From positions 1 through 15,738 of the forward strand of contig DFSH01000055.1 of the NCBI GenBank assembly GCA_002378565.1: DNA of 15,738 nucleotides, written 5' to 3'. Under the pieces are notes generated by a model. That model ran no database searches. It saw only the letters and a list, made by a program, of their open reading frames with translations, and was not told the origin of the DNA. Position numbers and translations under genes: made by a program. Origin of the DNA: Flavobacteriales bacterium UBA3442. Lineage in GTDB: Bacteria > Bacteroidota > Bacteroidia > Flavobacteriales > Schleiferiaceae. Positions 15,161 through 15,738 of this stretch are shown in pieces; positions within the stretch are counted from its first letter, which is position 1, and each line of letters starts with the position of its first letter.

Positions 15161-15738
15161 ATGGATGAAAACTTCTCCCCCAGGGTAAAAGACGTCATTG
15201 GTTTCAGCAAAGAAGAGGCCTTAAGGCTTGGCCATGACGCAATAGGTACTGAGCATTTGGTGCTTGGATTAATCAGAGATGGTCATGGCAGTGCCATCGA
15301 TCTCATCAAGTCTTCAGGTATTGACTTGGGTGAATTGAGAGACCACATCGAAGGCTTGATTGAGATAGTTGATGTTCATGGCTCGCAGCGCAAGAACATT
15401 CCCCTGACACGCATGGCAGAAAAAGCCTTGAAAACCACTTTTTTGGAGGCCAAACTTTATGCCTCATCCGTGATTCAAACTGCTCACATGTTGCTGTGCA
15501 TCCTGCGCAACGACAACGATCCTGTTGCAGGGGTTTTTAAGCAGCTTGGTGTCGACTATGACATCATCAAGGCAGCCTACAGCAAAGACCTCCCAGACAC
15601 GCCTTTAAGCGGGGCATCCATGGACAGGCCTTCCATGGCGAAAGAAGGCAGTCACAGCAGTGAAAGCAGCTCACGAGAGAAGTCAGAGCAGCAAAGCAAA
15701 AGCAAGTCCACTACCCCAGTTTTGGACAATTTTGGTCG
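15161..15738 (+). CDS. clpC: ATP-dependent Clp protease ATP-binding subunit ClpC, N-terminal part (cut by window edge)
   Basis: The first 192 codons of a ClpC-type AAA+ unfoldase are present; the rest lies beyond the right edge. MDENFSPRVKDVIGFSKEEALRLGHDAIGTEHLVLGLIRDG opens the double Clp N-terminal domain (about 1-145), with its second repeat at RMAEKALKTTFLEAKLYASSVIQTAHMLLCILR. That domain binds adaptors and substrates. A Ser/Lys/Glu-rich linker (about 155-184) follows, then TPVLDNFG, the family's usual entry into the first nucleotide-binding domain. ClpC feeds unfolded proteins to ClpP in protein quality control. The start is ATG at 15161; a second ATG at 15165 is out of frame. It is divergent from gyrA across 165 bp. 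A long inverted repeat upstream may regulate it. Confidence 0.95.
   Translation, partial: MDENFSPRVKDVIGFSKEEALRLGHDAIGTEHLVLGLIRDGHGSAIDLIKSSGIDLGELRDHIEGLIEIVDVHGSQRKNIPLTRMAEKALKTTFLEAKLYASSVIQTAHMLLCILRNDNDPVAGVFKQLGVDYDIIKAAYSKDLPDTPLSGASMDRPSMAKEGSHSSESSSREKSEQQSKSKSTTPVLDNFG

Overview
The window comes from a Bacteroidota chromosome, probably Flavobacteriales or a close marine relative. The signs are a type IX secretion (T9SS) C-terminal sorting domain on a secreted hydrolase-like protein, a TonB-dependent receptor with an N-terminal carboxypeptidase-D-regulatory-like domain, a small zinc-ribbon protein of a Bacteroidota-typical family, near absence of Shine-Dalgarno sites, and perfect Bacteroidota-type -7 elements (TAnnTTTG) ahead of gyrA and the TPR gene. 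Species cannot be named from the sequence alone.

Layout. (1) 1-4787, minus strand: a TonB-dependent receptor followed by a T9SS-exported alpha/beta-hydrolase-fold protein, ending in a strong hairpin terminator at the left edge. This pair is visibly more AT-rich than the rest. The hydrolase-like protein has Gly where its family carries the nucleophilic Ser. (2) 4788-7423: a minus-strand pair (secreted PhoD-like metallophosphatase, then a cytoplasmic serine esterase with a GTGA stop/start overlap), divergent from an M14-type zinc carboxypeptidase across only 36 bp. (3) 7416-10468: a short single-stranded-DNA-binding protein that overlaps the carboxypeptidase gene tail to tail by 8 bp, then divergent plus-strand genes for a zinc-ribbon protein, a BaiN/HI0933-type flavoprotein and a LexA/cI-like S24 repressor with two tandem inverted repeats at its start. 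(4) 10469-11041: a long AT-rich gap between convergent genes with no convincing gene. (5) 11042-15738: a conserved housekeeping block, with a TPR protein (own promoter and terminator) downstream of gyrA, divergent from clpC, which runs off the right edge.

How the genes relate. Region 1 looks like an outer-membrane uptake module of unknown substrate. Region 2 combines hydrolytic functions (phosphoester, ester, peptide or amide) with compact gene packing. Region 3 holds a DNA-binding protein and a probably self-regulating repressor with all the parts for autocleavage. Region 5 is core topology and proteostasis machinery. No prophage, CRISPR array, tRNA, rRNA or insertion sequence was found. The most unusual signals are the missing nucleophile of the T9SS protein, the repeated half-sites upstream of the receptor, the tandem operators of the S24 repressor, the palindrome upstream of clpC, the tailless SSB, and the unexplained gap at 10469-11041.
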